This document shows positions 36,998 through 46,538 of a DNA stretch of 64,000 nucleotides, one piece after another; the stretch's first letter is position 1, and each line of letters begins with the position of its first letter. The position numbers and the translations under genes were made by a program. The notes below the pieces were generated by a model. The model did no database searches, was not told the origin of the DNA, and worked only from the letters and a program-made list of their open reading frames with translations. Source of the stretch: Halorussus limi. Lineage in GTDB: Archaea > Halobacteriota > Halobacteria > Halobacteriales > Haladaptataceae. The DNA is taken from the NCBI RefSeq assembly GCF_023238205.1, contig NZ_CP096659.1, positions 2,187,626 to 2,251,625 of the forward strand, in the 5' to 3' direction.

Positions 36998-37666
36998 TTA
37001 CGCCCACGGCGGCGCGTGCAGGTCGTGCATCGAGTCGATTCGGTACTCCGGCACGTGGTCGGCGTCCTCCTCGACGCGGGCCAACCAGACCGCCTCCACG
37101 CCGGCGGCCTGCGCGCCCGCCACGTCCGAACGCAGGGAGTTGCCGACGTGGACCGCCTCGTCGGCCGAGCAGTCCAGCGCCGAGAGCGTCCGGTGGAACG
37201 GGTCGGGGTCGGGCTTTACCACGCCGGTCGACCCCGCGAACGTCGCCGCGGCGAACCGGTCGGCGATGTCCAGCGCGGCCAACTTCGCCCGCTGGGTCTC
37301 GCGGTCGCCGTTGGTCACGAGCGCGAGGTCGTGGTCTGCGCCGAGGGCGTCCAGCGCCGCCTCCGCGCCGGGGAGGAATCGCACCTCGGTGGGGTCGGGG
37401 TCCTCGTAGGCGCGGGCCACCGCGAGCGCGTCGGCGGACTCGCGGCCCTGCTCGTCGGCGATGCCGGTGAAACACTTCTCGCGGAGTTCGACCGCCGAGT
37501 CGGCCGTCACTCGCGCCAGCCACCGCCGGAAGTCCGACACGCCGAAGAACGGTTCGACGCCCGCCGCGTCGAAGGCGTCGGCGAGTCGGTCGGCGGTCGA
37601 GCGGGGGTGCTCGCAGATGGTGTCGTCCAAGTCGAGAAAGACGGTGGGGGTGTCCGCGCTACTCAT
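36998..37666 (-). CDS. HAD-superfamily phosphatase
   Basis: 222 residues. Motif I VFLDLDDTIC (about residues 9-18) with nucleophile Asp, motif II LALVTNGDRETQR, motif III Lys in VVKPDPDPF and motif IV HVGNSLRSDVAGAQAAG are all present, with a helical C1 cap. Subfamily IA phosphohydrolase; substrate unknown. Confidence 0.92.
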   Translation of the reverse strand: MSSADTPTVFLDLDDTICEHPRSTADRLADAFDAAGVEPFFGVSDFRRWLARVTADSAVELREKCFTGIADEQGRESADALAVARAYEDPDPTEVRFLPGAEAALDALGADHDLALVTNGDRETQRAKLAALDIADRFAAATFAGSTGVVKPDPDPFHRTLSALDCSADEAVHVGNSLRSDVAGAQAAGVEAVWLARVEEDADHVPEYRIDSMHDLHAPPWA

Positions 37667-37841
37667 TAGGAGCGAGTACGCGCTCGACCGACAAAACGCC
37701 TCCGAGGGTCGCACTCGCGAGAGGGTCGTGCGAGGGTGAAGCGAGGGGACTGTTGGAGCGTGAAGCGAGGAGACTGTTCGGGGGTGAATCGAAGGGCCTG
37801 TGCGAGGTGCCTATTTACGCGCGGCCGTCGTAATCCGGTTG

Positions 37842-38036
37842 ATGGCTAACCTCGACTCCAAGTCGATGAACAAACTCAGCATCGTCTCGACGCTGGTGGA
37901 CGCCGCGATGGCGTTCGCCCGCGGGCGCAAGAAGAGCGCTCTCCTACTGGTCGGTGCCGCGGCGCTCTCGTCGCGGGTCCCGGGTATCGGAACCGCGGTA
38001 TCGCTGTTGCTCCGACTCGTCCGTCGGTTCAGGTAG
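37842..38036 (+). CDS. Small amphipathic/membrane protein
   Basis: 64 residues with Lys/Arg-rich N-terminus and one hydrophobic helix (about 35-55). A CTATTTACG box about 29 bases before the ATG supports the start. Function unknown. Confidence 0.6.
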   Translation: MANLDSKSMNKLSIVSTLVDAAMAFARGRKKSALLLVGAAALSSRVPGIGTAVSLLLRLVRRFR

Positions 38037-38096
38037 GTGGACGAGGAGCGCAGGCGACTCCAACGGGCGGTCGAAAAACGAGCGTTCGCTGTTTTC

Positions 38097-38507
38097 TCAG
38101 GACACCAGTCGCTGGTGTTCGACCTTGATGCACTTGTCCTGTACGACGCGGAGTCCGGCGTCCTCGGCGCGCGCGGCCGCCTCGTCGTCGGCGATGCCGA
38201 GTTGCGTCCAAACCACCGCCACGTCGTCGCGGTCCAGCGCCTCGTCGACGATGCCGGCCACCTCGTCGCTCGGCCGGAACACGTCCACGATGTCGACCTG
38301 CTCCTCGACCGCCGAGAGGGAGTCGTAGGCCGTCCGCCCGAAAATCTCGTCGGTCGTCGGGTTGACCGGCACCACCTCGTAGCCGCTGTCGAGCAGGTAC
38401 TTCGGAATCTCGTGGGCGTCCTTGCCGGGCGTCGAGGAACACCCGACCACCGCGACGCGAGTCATCCCCAGAATTTCGCGCAGTTCGGCGTCGCTCTCTA
38501 CGGGCAT
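38097..38507 (-). CDS. CoA-binding (Rossmann-like) protein
   Basis: 136 residues. VAVVGCSSTPGKDAHEIPKYL and YEVVPVNPTTDEIFGRTAYDSL define the YccU/CoA_binding_2 family, related to the succinyl-CoA synthetase alpha N-terminal domain. AVVWTQLGI and the final VVQDKCIKVEHQRL are typical. Binds CoA; physiological role unclear. Confidence 0.9.
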   Translation of the reverse strand: MPVESDAELREILGMTRVAVVGCSSTPGKDAHEIPKYLLDSGYEVVPVNPTTDEIFGRTAYDSLSAVEEQVDIVDVFRPSDEVAGIVDEALDRDDVAVVWTQLGIADDEAAARAEDAGLRVVQDKCIKVEHQRLVS

Positions 38508-38607
38508 AGGTCACGTGACGCCGCCTGCGGGCAAAAGGGTTGAGGTAGCGACGGTCTGGGGGTGGTTTCGCGGGACGCGTGCGCCATCGAACCCGGCGGC
38601 CGAGCCC

Positions 38608-39264
38608 TCAGCGACCGACGACGGGCCGCCAGTCGGTGTCGTCGCCGATGCCCTTCACGCGGAGTTCCGACCGGTCGTCCTCCCCCTCTCGGACCTCGAT
38701 TTGGCCGTCGAACAACTGCTGGAGCGTGCTCATCGTCTGCTGGTCGTGGGCCGTCGAGTCGATGACGAAGATGCCCAGCGCGTCGGCGCTCTGGACCCGA
38801 CCGGTGAACACGTGGAGGAACCGGAAGACGGTCTGGAGATTCGAGTACATCAGGAGCGTCGAGAGCGAGTGCAACAGGATGCGGTTGCGCTGGACGCCCC
38901 GGTCCTTGTAGAAGCCCTGCAGGAACTCCGACAATTGAATTCCGATACCGGTCATATCCTTGGGCGAGGAGGCGTAGGTGATGTCGTCGCTCGGGGAGGG
39001 GTTCATTCCCTGCTGTTTGGAGACACAGTCCACGATACCGAGTGGCGCACCCCCGTCGCGGCCGAGCATCTCGCGGAAGTCCTCGCGCACGTCTTCGCCG
39101 CCGTCTTTGGTCGTGACGACGATAGCGCCGTCCCCGCGACGGCTTCCGTGCGCGAGAATCTCCAGAGCGAGAGTTCGTTTGCCCGTCATCGGCGGCCCGG
39201 CCACCAGGAGGTTCGTCCCCGGTTCGACCTCGACCCCCGGACAGACCTCTCCCAATCCGTACAT
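38608..39264 (-). CDS. RecA-superfamily (KaiC-like) ATPase
   Basis: About 218 residues. Walker A VAGPPMTGKRTLALEI (about residues 22-37), a Walker B-like LGIFVIDST (about 169), and a GIGIQLSEFLQGFYKD segment. It resembles the many haloarchaeal single-domain KaiC/RadA-like proteins encoded near signal or gas-vesicle genes. No DNA-binding region is visible. An ATG six codons upstream is possible. Confidence 0.75.
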   Translation of the reverse strand: MYGLGEVCPGVEVEPGTNLLVAGPPMTGKRTLALEILAHGSRRGDGAIVVTTKDGGEDVREDFREMLGRDGGAPLGIVDCVSKQQGMNPSPSDDITYASSPKDMTGIGIQLSEFLQGFYKDRGVQRNRILLHSLSTLLMYSNLQTVFRFLHVFTGRVQSADALGIFVIDSTAHDQQTMSTLQQLFDGQIEVREGEDDRSELRVKGIGDDTDWRPVVGR

Positions 39265-39418
39265 GGCGGTTCCTCGCGTCAAGTTGCGACCGGAACGGGG
39301 CCGCGGCCACTCCCGTTCCCGGCGCCGTCTGGCAGTAAAATATCCGCTTCCGCTTATATTCTTTTTGATTACTAGCGGCTCGCGGAATCTGGGTCGGTGC
39401 GCTCGCCGTGGTCGGCCG

Positions 39419-40537
39419 TCACGAGTCGAGTCGGTCGATGCGGTCGAGCGACTGCTGGCGCACGTACTCGACCGCGATGCGCGTGAGGTGGTCGCCGTCG
39501 TCGACGCACTCGTCGGCCCGGTCGAGGTAGGCGTTCACGATGCGCCGGAGGCGCTCGACGCCGGCCGACCGGTCGTCGGCCACGCTCAACTCGGCGGTGA
39601 CGGGCGTGAGTTGCGTGCGCCTGTCCTCGGGGTAGTCGTCGGTGTCGTCGAGACCGATTTGCGCGCCGACGACCAGCAGGACGATGGCGCGCTTGAACCC
39701 CTCGCCGAGGTCCACGTCGAGGTCGGCCTCGTACATGTTGAGCATGTCCTCGTAGAGGACGCCGACGCGGGCGTACTGGGTCGCGAAGTACGGCAGGTCG
39801 GCCGCCGCGTCGAAGAGGTCGGCCCCGTCGGCGTCGGCGAACTTGTACTCCTCGCGGATGGCCTCGACGACCGCCGCGCGCTCGTCGGACCCCGCCGCCG
39901 AGTCGTGGAACCGGTCGAGCAGGTCGCGGAACGCCTCGTCCTCGTCCTGATGGCGCTCGGAGAGTTCGACCGCCCGCTCGTAGGCCGCCCGGACTTCCGC
40001 GGGCGTGTCGTCGCTCTCGAACCACGATTCGACGCCTTCCCAGAGACTCTCTTGAGCGAGTTCGGCCACGCGCTCCCGCGGGCGGAGGTTCGTCTCGAAG
40101 TCCTCGTACTCGTCGTCGTTGATGGCGTCTCGCATGTCGCCGTCGAGCAGTGCGCGGACCACGTTTCGGGTCGTCTCCCGTCCGCGGGCGACGAATTCAC
40201 GGTCCACGTCGCGGCGGATTCGGGCGAGTGGCACGTCGCCGGCCATGACGTGGATGCGCCCGAGCGTCAACAGCGCGGGCAGGACCAGACGCGTGTCGTA
40301 GTCGAAGCGGGCGCGCTCGTCTTCCGCGCCGGGCACGGGGTCGAGGTCGCCCGCCTCGCGCGCCCGCTGGAGGTCGCGCTCGACGCTCAGAAACAGGCGC
40401 TCGGTCATCGACTCGATTTCGGACTCGACTTCGTTGCGGAGCAACACCATCGTCGCGACCCGCGGGTCCCGCGACTCGGCGAGGTGGCCGAACAGCGCCC
40501 GCGCGGTCGCCGGGATTCGTGACCGAACGCTACCCAT
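39419..40537 (-). CDS. Conserved-looking helical protein, unknown
   Basis: 372 acidic, mostly helical residues with no transmembrane segment. Recognisable stretches such as LVLPALLTLGRIHVMAGDVPLARIRRDVD do not match a family I can name. Divergent from the GGGP synthase gene. Confidence 0.65.
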   Translation of the reverse strand: MGSVRSRIPATARALFGHLAESRDPRVATMVLLRNEVESEIESMTERLFLSVERDLQRAREAGDLDPVPGAEDERARFDYDTRLVLPALLTLGRIHVMAGDVPLARIRRDVDREFVARGRETTRNVVRALLDGDMRDAINDDEYEDFETNLRPRERVAELAQESLWEGVESWFESDDTPAEVRAAYERAVELSERHQDEDEAFRDLLDRFHDSAAGSDERAAVVEAIREEYKFADADGADLFDAAADLPYFATQYARVGVLYEDMLNMYEADLDVDLGEGFKRAIVLLVVGAQIGLDDTDDYPEDRRTQLTPVTAELSVADDRSAGVERLRRIVNAYLDRADECVDDGDHLTRIAVEYVRQQSLDRIDRLDS

Positions 40538-40658
40538 GTGGTCGAGAGTCGCCCGCCGCGGTATTTCAGGGTTGTGTTATTCCGGTCGGCCGGGACGTCG
40601 TCCGCAACGCCTCCGCGAAGCGAGCTATTTATCTATCTCACGCCGGGTCGTAGCCTGT

Positions 40659-41969
40659 ATGACGAGTTTCGACGGCGCTGCGCGTCTGCTCGGTCGCCTC
40701 GGTCGCGGGGCCTCGCTGGCCGCCCGGACCGCCCTCCCGGTGGACACCAACCCGGTCCCGGCCGACTGGACCCACGTCACCAAGGTCGACCCCGAGGACG
40801 CCAAGAAACTCCCGCTGCTCTACCCCCTCTATCTCAGACACACCAGCGCGGTGTCGGTCGGCGGGTCGGCCGACGTGAACGCCGCGAACACCGAGGAGAC
40901 GTTCGACCTGCTGGGCCCCGCCTCGGTCCCCGTCTTCCACGAACCGAGCGGTCCGCGCCACGTCACTCCGCGGACCCGCGAGCAGGCCGACCTGCTGGCC
41001 ATCCCCGAGGTGCTGAACGGCGACTCCGAGTCGCTGGTCGGCCAGTTGGGAGAAGGGGCCGAGTACATCCGCGAGGAGATGGTGCCCGAGATGCTCCGAG
41101 AGCGACTGCCGTGGCTCCCCGCCTTCGCTACGGGTGCGCTCGCGGACTTCGCCACCTCGTGGCTCCTCGCGGACGCCGTGTTCGAGGCGTACGTCATCCA
41201 GAACCCCGACAGCGCCGCGGCCCGCGAGGCCAACGTCGCCGAGTCGGACCTGCTGTCGCCCCGCGAGGCCAAACAGCGCGGGATGGCGGCCGAGCGCCAC
41301 CTCGAAAGCGAACTCGTCTACCTCGAGTACTCTGGCACCTACGGCGGCGACGAGGCCGCCGAAACGCTCGACGCCATCTCGGAGAGTCTGACGTGGTCGC
41401 GGCTCTGGTACGGCGGCGGCATCGACTCCCGGAAGCGCGCCGAGGCGATGCTCGACGCGGGCGCGGACACCGTCGTCGTCGGCGACGCCTTCCACCGCGT
41501 GGCCGACGAGGAGGCCGAACTCTGCGAGCGCGCCGCCGACGCGCTCGACCCGGACGCCGACCCGTCGGCGGTCCGAGAGTGGGTCGCCGAGAACGTCGCC
41601 GTCGCCGACTCGAACGCCGCGGCCTACCTCGCCACGATTCCGGGCGCGCCCGACCCCGAGCGACTGGCCCGCCGGTATCTAAGCGCGACGGTCCGGACGT
41701 GGCTTCGCCTGCGCGCCCACCGCGCCGCGGCCGACGACCGCCGGGGTGACCGCCCCGACCTCGGCGCTGACCTCCGGCGCGCGCTCGGTCCCGACCTGTT
41801 CGACGGCCTCTCGGAGGCCGACGCCGCGTTGGTCCGGCGCAACCTCACCGCACTCCTCAGGGCGTCTCGCGCCGATGGAACTGACGAGGCCGCGCACCGA
41901 AGGGACGGGTCGAAGCCGAGCGCCGACGAGGCGGTCGCGACGCACCTCGGCCTGACGTTCTCGGCGTAG
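40659..41969 (+). CDS. Geranylgeranylglyceryl phosphate synthase (PcrB/GGGPS)
   Basis: 436 residues. DWTHVTKVDPEDAKKL with the metal-binding Asp (about residue 44), VFEAYVIQNPDS, VYLEYSGTYGG and WYGGGIDSRKRAEAMLDAGADTVVVG carry the (beta-alpha)8 active-site motifs. It makes the first ether bond of archaeal lipids, joining geranylgeranyl diphosphate to glycerol-1-phosphate. The last ~130 residues, beyond the barrel, form a helical extension seen in haloarchaeal members. CTATTTATC about 30 bases before the ATG supports a leaderless start. Confidence 0.9.
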   Translation: MTSFDGAARLLGRLGRGASLAARTALPVDTNPVPADWTHVTKVDPEDAKKLPLLYPLYLRHTSAVSVGGSADVNAANTEETFDLLGPASVPVFHEPSGPRHVTPRTREQADLLAIPEVLNGDSESLVGQLGEGAEYIREEMVPEMLRERLPWLPAFATGALADFATSWLLADAVFEAYVIQNPDSAAAREANVAESDLLSPREAKQRGMAAERHLESELVYLEYSGTYGGDEAAETLDAISESLTWSRLWYGGGIDSRKRAEAMLDAGADTVVVGDAFHRVADEEAELCERAADALDPDADPSAVREWVAENVAVADSNAAAYLATIPGAPDPERLARRYLSATVRTWLRLRAHRAAADDRRGDRPDLGADLRRALGPDLFDGLSEADAALVRRNLTALLRASRADGTDEAAHRRDGSKPSADEAVATHLGLTFSA

Positions 41970-42104
41970 CGAGCCTCAAACTGCAGTTAACGCCAATCTG
42001 GACGGCCGCATAAAATACTGTTTTAGACGCTCTATCTCTGGTTTTCGGCTGGGCGAATGAAAACTGTCTTAACGCAGTTCGTAGAAAGAGGCGTTCGTGG
42101 CAGT

Positions 42105-42272
42105 ATGAGTCTCGCCGAAAAACTTGCTCGCGTGGTCCGGACGGCCGACCCCGAGGAGACCTACGAGTGCAAGGACTGCGGCGCGACGTTCTCGCTCGAC
42201 CGTCAAACCTGCCCCGACTGCGGCGGCTGCGTCATCGACCGCATCGACTGGGACGGCGTCGTCTCCGACTGA
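42105..42272 (+). CDS. Small zinc-ribbon protein
   Basis: 55 residues containing YECKDCGATFSLDRQTCPDCGG, a four-Cys zinc ribbon. It is the last recognisable gene before the tRNA and the accessory region, divergent in nothing and separate from neighbours. Role unknown; such proteins often serve as chromatin or RNA-associated factors in haloarchaea. Confidence 0.75.
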   Translation: MSLAEKLARVVRTADPEETYECKDCGATFSLDRQTCPDCGGCVIDRIDWDGVVSD

Positions 42273-42344
42273 GGTTCGGTACGCTACCGCACGGCCGGTC
42301 GAAACCATTGTGTTTAAAACGAGCGAGCCAGTAGAACTGGATGC

Positions 42345-42419
42345 GGGCGCTTAGCTCAGTCTGGACAGAGTACTTGGCTTCGGACCAAGCTGCCACGGGT
42401 TCAAATCCTGTAGCGCCCA
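42345..42419 (+). tRNA. tRNA-Arg(UCG)
   Basis: A complete cloverleaf: acceptor GGGCGCT pairs with AGCGCCC, D-arm with TAGCTCAGT, anticodon stem CTTGG/CCAAG enclosing loop CTTCGGA with anticodon TCG, T-loop GGTTCAAATCC. It reads CGA codons. No CCA is encoded. A TTTAAAA box at 42312-42318 lies about 27 bases upstream. The accessory element begins immediately after it. Confidence 0.97.
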
Positions 42420-42787
42420 CTTCCTCGCAATTAACTCGGAATCCACCAGACGGCGGTGGGGTCTGGGGTATCCTTTAAGTCGCAGAGCGGTTACGGTGTC
42501 GAGAGTCCATCCCGTCACGTGTTACGCCCCCGCGTCGTCACGCGGTATCAACTGCCATCGCGTCAGAGGAACATAAAGTTCGGCCGGCGCTCCGTCCCTT
42601 GTCGTCCCACCGACCAAGGGGGAGTCCCACACCTTCATCGAGGCGGTCGTCCTATCCGCCCCCGCATCCGGGGTGGTGGTTCGGGGGCCGCGCCAGCCGG
42701 GGGTGAGATGGAGTCGGCGAGGTCGGCGCGACCCACCTCAATCCGAGACGCGATTACCGGATAAACGCCGGCGTCCGGGGCTGCCTA
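42420..42787. other. Left boundary region of the integrated element
   Basis: About 370 bases between the tRNA and the hairpin before the first element gene. It contains TATA-like CCTTTAAGT near 42472, CATAAAG near 42571, and CCCGCATCCGGG at 42661-42672, a short version of the hairpin found several times in the element. A proline/arginine-rich open frame here lacks haloarchaeal amino-acid composition, so I see no gene. Confidence 0.5.
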
Positions 42788-42810
42788 CCCCACCGCGAGT
42801 GGGGCTTATC
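42788..42810 (+). promoter_or_regulatory. Hairpin plus CTTATC promoter-like element
   Basis: Stem CCCCAC/GTGGGG followed directly by CTTATC at 42805-42810, which begins 28 bases before the GTG of the spike-like gene. Same arrangement as five other sites in the element. Confidence 0.6.
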
Positions 42811-42832
42811 CGTCCTGACAGACGAGTTATAC

Positions 42833-44422
42833 GTGATGGATAGACAGGCACTGACGGCCCTCCTCCTCATCGTACTCGTCGTCTTCCAGCCCCTCGGCCC
42901 GTCAATCGTCGGCGTCGCCGAGGCGGCGGTTGGAGATGAGAAGTGTCAGGGCGCAGAGGGCGGTCTCTACGTCATCACCTTTGGCCACGTGGCGAAGGAG
43001 TGTGCGGTTGAGAACCAAGTGGAGAACGCTGTGGAGGATGTCAAGGAAGCGCAGGACAACCAGACCAAGGTAGACATCTACTCGGCGGCCATCGCTCAGG
43101 ACTCCGCGACGGATCCCTTCCTCTCGACGATGAACAACCGGTTGCAGGATAGCAAGACGGTCGCGTGGACGCACGGTGAAACCGAACTCGCCGAGGCGTA
43201 TCAGAATGGTACGTCGCTAGCAGTCGCTCGCGCCGATGCCAAACAGGCTGAAGAGGACTACTACAGCCGCATCCAGCGCAACATCCTCGCCGAGTGGCGC
43301 ACTGAGGTTTCGGCGTTCCGGAGCCTCAACGAGCGAGCCGCAACTGAGGGCCTCCTCCACGCTGATAAAAACGGGACGAACACTTCGTCTGAAGTTGGGT
43401 GGCCCGAAGCCGAGAATGACGGTCAAAGGCTGTTCGAGTTCGCCAACCGTGAGTTCAAAGGGACTGACGATGACTATGGCGTCGACGTCTATTACAAGGG
43501 CATCGAGAATCGCACGGTGACGCTAGCGAATGGAACCGAAGTAACTGTCCCCGCCATCGGTTGGCATATCGCTGACTACCGGGGCGGCGGGACTTACGAG
43601 ATCAACTACTGGTACTATCCCGGCGCAGGACTCGACCCCGACCCGAACGACAACAACTTCGCTGCTAGTACTGTCGGTATCTACGTCTCAGGCAACTTCG
43701 ACTCCTCGATGGAGCCGCAGATGCTCATCGACTTCCGCGACTACGAGCAACTCTGGGACACCAGCGTCCAGATGAATAAAGAGGTGAAGAACGAGACGGA
43801 CACGTACGCGAATAAGACGTACGAGGCGTTCTCGGACGGCAAGATCAACGCGACGGACGTAATCAGCAAGACGACGAAGATCCACCAGTACGGCACGGAG
43901 GGCGACTCGATGTCGGACGTGGTGGCGGCGCTCGCGAGTATGGGCGTCTCGACGCCGGAACTCAATGGCGTCGGCACGATGAACGTCACCTACAATGGCG
44001 ATACGTACACCGGTCTCGTGATGGCCGAATCCGCGCCGAACGGCTCGTGGCAGGCGGGTACGACCTACAACGCGTCCAACATCAGCGGCCCCGTCTGGAT
44101 CGCGACTACCGGCGGCGAGGCCGTCGAGGTGACGGGCGAGTTCCGCATCGACTCGATCACGGCGAAGGACGGGAGCAGCATCTCGAACGTCACGACGACG
44201 AAGTACGTGTACCGCACGTCGAACACGACGGAGTACCAGCAACTGCTCGAACGGATGTCCGACCTCCGGCAGGAACTGGAGGAGCGCGAACCGGACACGT
44301 CGGGCGGCTCCGGCGGCGGTAGCGGGTTCAGCATCCCCGAGTTGAGCAATCGACAGATGATGCTCGTCGGCGGCGCGATTGTCGGACTCGGCGTGCTGTC
44401 GAGTCTGGGTGGTCGGCGATGA
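42833..44422 (+). CDS. Pleolipovirus-like spike (envelope) protein
   Basis: About 530 residues with a signal peptide (hydrophobic residues about 8-32), a large ectodomain with many Asn-x-Ser/Thr sequons, a heptad-like QQLLERMSDLRQELEEREP just before a Gly/Ser hinge, and a single C-terminal transmembrane helix (about 509-527) ending RR. Size, anchoring and the GTMNVTYNG.TYTGLVM to SGPVWIATT region resemble haloarchaeal pleolipovirus spikes, which bind and fuse with host membranes. I take the GTG at 42833, with ATG directly after it, because of the promoter spacing. Confidence 0.75.
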   Translation: MMDRQALTALLLIVLVVFQPLGPSIVGVAEAAVGDEKCQGAEGGLYVITFGHVAKECAVENQVENAVEDVKEAQDNQTKVDIYSAAIAQDSATDPFLSTMNNRLQDSKTVAWTHGETELAEAYQNGTSLAVARADAKQAEEDYYSRIQRNILAEWRTEVSAFRSLNERAATEGLLHADKNGTNTSSEVGWPEAENDGQRLFEFANREFKGTDDDYGVDVYYKGIENRTVTLANGTEVTVPAIGWHIADYRGGGTYEINYWYYPGAGLDPDPNDNNFAASTVGIYVSGNFDSSMEPQMLIDFRDYEQLWDTSVQMNKEVKNETDTYANKTYEAFSDGKINATDVISKTTKIHQYGTEGDSMSDVVAALASMGVSTPELNGVGTMNVTYNGDTYTGLVMAESAPNGSWQAGTTYNASNISGPVWIATTGGEAVEVTGEFRIDSITAKDGSSISNVTTTKYVYRTSNTTEYQQLLERMSDLRQELEEREPDTSGGSGGGSGFSIPELSNRQMMLVGGAIVGLGVLSSLGGRR

Positions 44423-44619
44423 TCGGACGCATCATTGACCTCGCGTTGACGGTGAGTGGGATCGGCCCCGCGCTGGACGCCGTGCAGCTCGTCGCGCGGC
44501 TGGCGTTCGTCGCGGCCGTCATCGTCGTCGCGGCCCTCGTGATGGGGGTGGATCCGGCGGCTGTGTTGGAGGCGGCGCGGGCGGCGTTGCAGGACTGGCT
44601 GTTGCCGTCCGGGCTGTGA
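44419..44619 (+). CDS. Small single-helix membrane protein
   Basis: 66 residues with a hydrophobic helix (about 24-45, LVARLAFVAAVIVVAALVMGV) and an amphipathic C-terminus. Its ATG overlaps the spike stop (ATGA), so translation is coupled. Presumed minor virion or assembly component. Confidence 0.7.
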   Translation: MIGRIIDLALTVSGIGPALDAVQLVARLAFVAAVIVVAALVMGVDPAAVLEAARAALQDWLLPSGL

Positions 44620-44645
44620 CCCCCCGGATGCGGGTGGGGCTTTTC
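44620..44645 (+). promoter_or_regulatory. Hairpin plus CTTTTC promoter-like element
   Basis: CCCCCCGGATGCGGGTGGGG begins at the last base of the previous stop codon region and is followed by CTTTTC at 44640-44645, 31 bases before the GTG at 44671. May end the upstream transcript and start the next. Confidence 0.65.
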
Positions 44646-44670
44646 TTTCTCTATCGTTGACAATCTGGTA

Positions 44671-45060
44671 GTGATCGACAGGAACACGGCAGACTGGGCA
44701 GAGTCAGTTCTCGGCCCGCTCTACGTCGCGGGGTCGCTGGCATCCGCCGGCCTCGCCGACGTGGTACCGGAGTACGCGACCGGCTGGACGCTGATGGACA
44801 CCGTCAACATCGGCGGCGAACCCGTGATGTGGGGAACGGTTCTTGCCGCCGCGGCGCTCGTCGCGGCGTGGCTCGTCCAGCGGGACTCGGTCGGCGAGAT
44901 CTCGGAGCGCGGTCAGAAGGTGATCGCGTTGGATGCGGCCAGCATCGTGTTAGTGACGTTCGTGCCGGCGCTCGGCGAGTGGGTCACGAGCAACCTCGTT
45001 CCGGGTCTCGCGTACTTCCTCCTCGGCGTCGCCGCGTACTACTACATCAGCTACGCTTGA
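44671..45060 (+). CDS. VP3-like small integral membrane protein (copy 1)
   Basis: 129 residues starting with GTG. Three or four membrane helices (about 15-30, 55-70, 83-100, 107-126) and an ending YFLLGVAAYYYISYA. In pleolipoviruses a protein of this size and topology (VP3-like) lines the inside of the virion membrane. The gene at 46593 is a diverged paralogue. Confidence 0.65.
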   Translation: MIDRNTADWAESVLGPLYVAGSLASAGLADVVPEYATGWTLMDTVNIGGEPVMWGTVLAAAALVAAWLVQRDSVGEISERGQKVIALDAASIVLVTFVPALGEWVTSNLVPGLAYFLLGVAAYYYISYA

Positions 45061-45083
45061 CCCGGCCGGGAGTGCGGCTTTTC
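45061..45083 (+). promoter_or_regulatory. Hairpin plus CTTTTC promoter-like element
   Basis: CCCGGCCGGGAGTGCGG followed by CTTTTC at 45078-45083, 30 bases before the GTG at 45108. TTGACA occurs between, as at the 44.6-kb site. Confidence 0.65.
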
Positions 45084-45107
45084 CTTCTTGACTGTTGACA
45101 TTCTTAC

Positions 45108-46538
45108 GTGCGAAAACCAACTATCATCGCCGCTCTCGCCGTCGTGCTCGCCGTCGTCGTGGGCGGCGGGGCGTGGGCGGCATCCACTCACAGTTCGACG
45201 CTCACGCCCGGCGCGAACGAGAGCGTCTCGTCGGTGTGGGTCGAACTGCAGAACCAGACAGAGACAACTATCGAGGTCTACGTCGGCGGATCGTACCAAG
45301 AGCAGCTCAAGGACACGGATACGGCGAACGAACTGAACAACGCCACGTACAGCGGCAATTGGACGATCGATGGATCCGGCGAGTCTGCGGTCGCTCGGGT
45401 GACGCCACCCGTCCCACCATCCTCGGAAGTGTTCGTCGACGATGACTGGCCCACCAAGACCACGAAGCACGTTTGGACGGGTGACTCGGCCGGCCGCGTG
45501 ACCTCGGCTAGCGATGCCACCAGTCGTTCCATCTCGTCGACGAGCAACGCCACGGTCGCCGTGGCCGCTCGGATCGACGGTGGGAGTGGGTATGATATGC
45601 TCGCCGCGAACGGCAATCCCGTGATTCAGATTAGATACAACCGGGGCAGTGGCGCTATTGAGGCCGGGGTCAACCCCGGTTCCAATATGCAGATCGTGTC
45701 GTGGACACCGCCGTCGGACTACGATCTCTCGGCGTACCACCACTACGCCGCTACCTACAACACCAACACCGGCGAACTCATCCTGTACGTCGATGGAGAG
45801 AAGAAGGCCTCCAAGACCGTCACGACTGGGATGACCTTCGATGGTACCCTCTACTTCGGCAATAACGGCTACGGGTCGACCTACAGACCGCTGGAGGACG
45901 GCTACCTCGACGCCGGTCGGTGGTACGGCCAGACGCTCAACTCCAGCGAGATCTCCCTCCTCGCCCAGACGAGCGGAGCCACGTACACCGCCTCGGCCAA
46001 GGATGCCGGCAACGCCACGGAGATGTCGGCGAGCATCCCGAGCGTAACCGGCGCGGAAGTCACGCTGGAGGCTCAGGGATACACGGACAGTGGTACGTGG
46101 GTGACGGTCGACTCGCAGACCGTCTCCTCGGCGGCGACCGTTTCCACGGACGTGAGCGGACTGGACTACTCGCGGTGGCGGTGGAAGGTCACGGTGTCAC
46201 CGGCCGGATCTTCGCCGAGCGCGGAGATCGGGTACACGGGCGTGTATAACGTCTCCTACGTCCCGCCCACGCTCGTCGCCAACAAGACCGTCACGCCGCA
46301 GGAGTCGCCCTCTGTCGCGTCGGTGGACATCCCCTCTGCGTACGCTGATGCGACGGAGTACACGGTCGAGGTGACGGGCCAAGCGTCTAGTTCCGTCGGG
46401 TACTCGACGACGTCGACGGGTGGCGCGGTCGCCGCGGAGAGCGGCGCGACGCAGCCTGATGGGGTGTCGCTGACCCTCGTCGGTACAGTGCTTGGCCTTG
46501 TCGTCGCGGGCGTAGTGTTGCACGGGCGACGACCGTAA
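45108..46538 (+). CDS. LamG-domain membrane-anchored surface protein
   Basis: 476 residues from a GTG start. Signal peptide about 1-25, short Ig-like region, then a LamG/concanavalin-like domain (about residues 105-290) recognisable from HHYAATYNTNTGELILYVDG and the closing YLDAGRWYGQTLNSSEI, followed by two more beta domains and a C-terminal transmembrane helix with terminal RRP. LamG folds bind sugars or proteins, so I infer an adhesin or second receptor-binding protein. It sits where pleolipoviruses have an ORF6-like gene. Confidence 0.78.
   Translation: MRKPTIIAALAVVLAVVVGGGAWAASTHSSTLTPGANESVSSVWVELQNQTETTIEVYVGGSYQEQLKDTDTANELNNATYSGNWTIDGSGESAVARVTPPVPPSSEVFVDDDWPTKTTKHVWTGDSAGRVTSASDATSRSISSTSNATVAVAARIDGGSGYDMLAANGNPVIQIRYNRGSGAIEAGVNPGSNMQIVSWTPPSDYDLSAYHHYAATYNTNTGELILYVDGEKKASKTVTTGMTFDGTLYFGNNGYGSTYRPLEDGYLDAGRWYGQTLNSSEISLLAQTSGATYTASAKDAGNATEMSASIPSVTGAEVTLEAQGYTDSGTWVTVDSQTVSSAATVSTDVSGLDYSRWRWKVTVSPAGSSPSAEIGYTGVYNVSYVPPTLVANKTVTPQESPSVASVDIPSAYADATEYTVEVTGQASSSVGYSTTSTGGAVAAESGATQPDGVSLTLVGTVLGLVVAGVVLHGRRP

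Noticed and set aside
42456..42764. A 102-residue open frame between the tRNA and the spike-like gene
   Set aside because: Its product is rich in Arg, Pro and Gly with few acidic residues, unlike every confirmed protein here, and it has no promoter spacing support.
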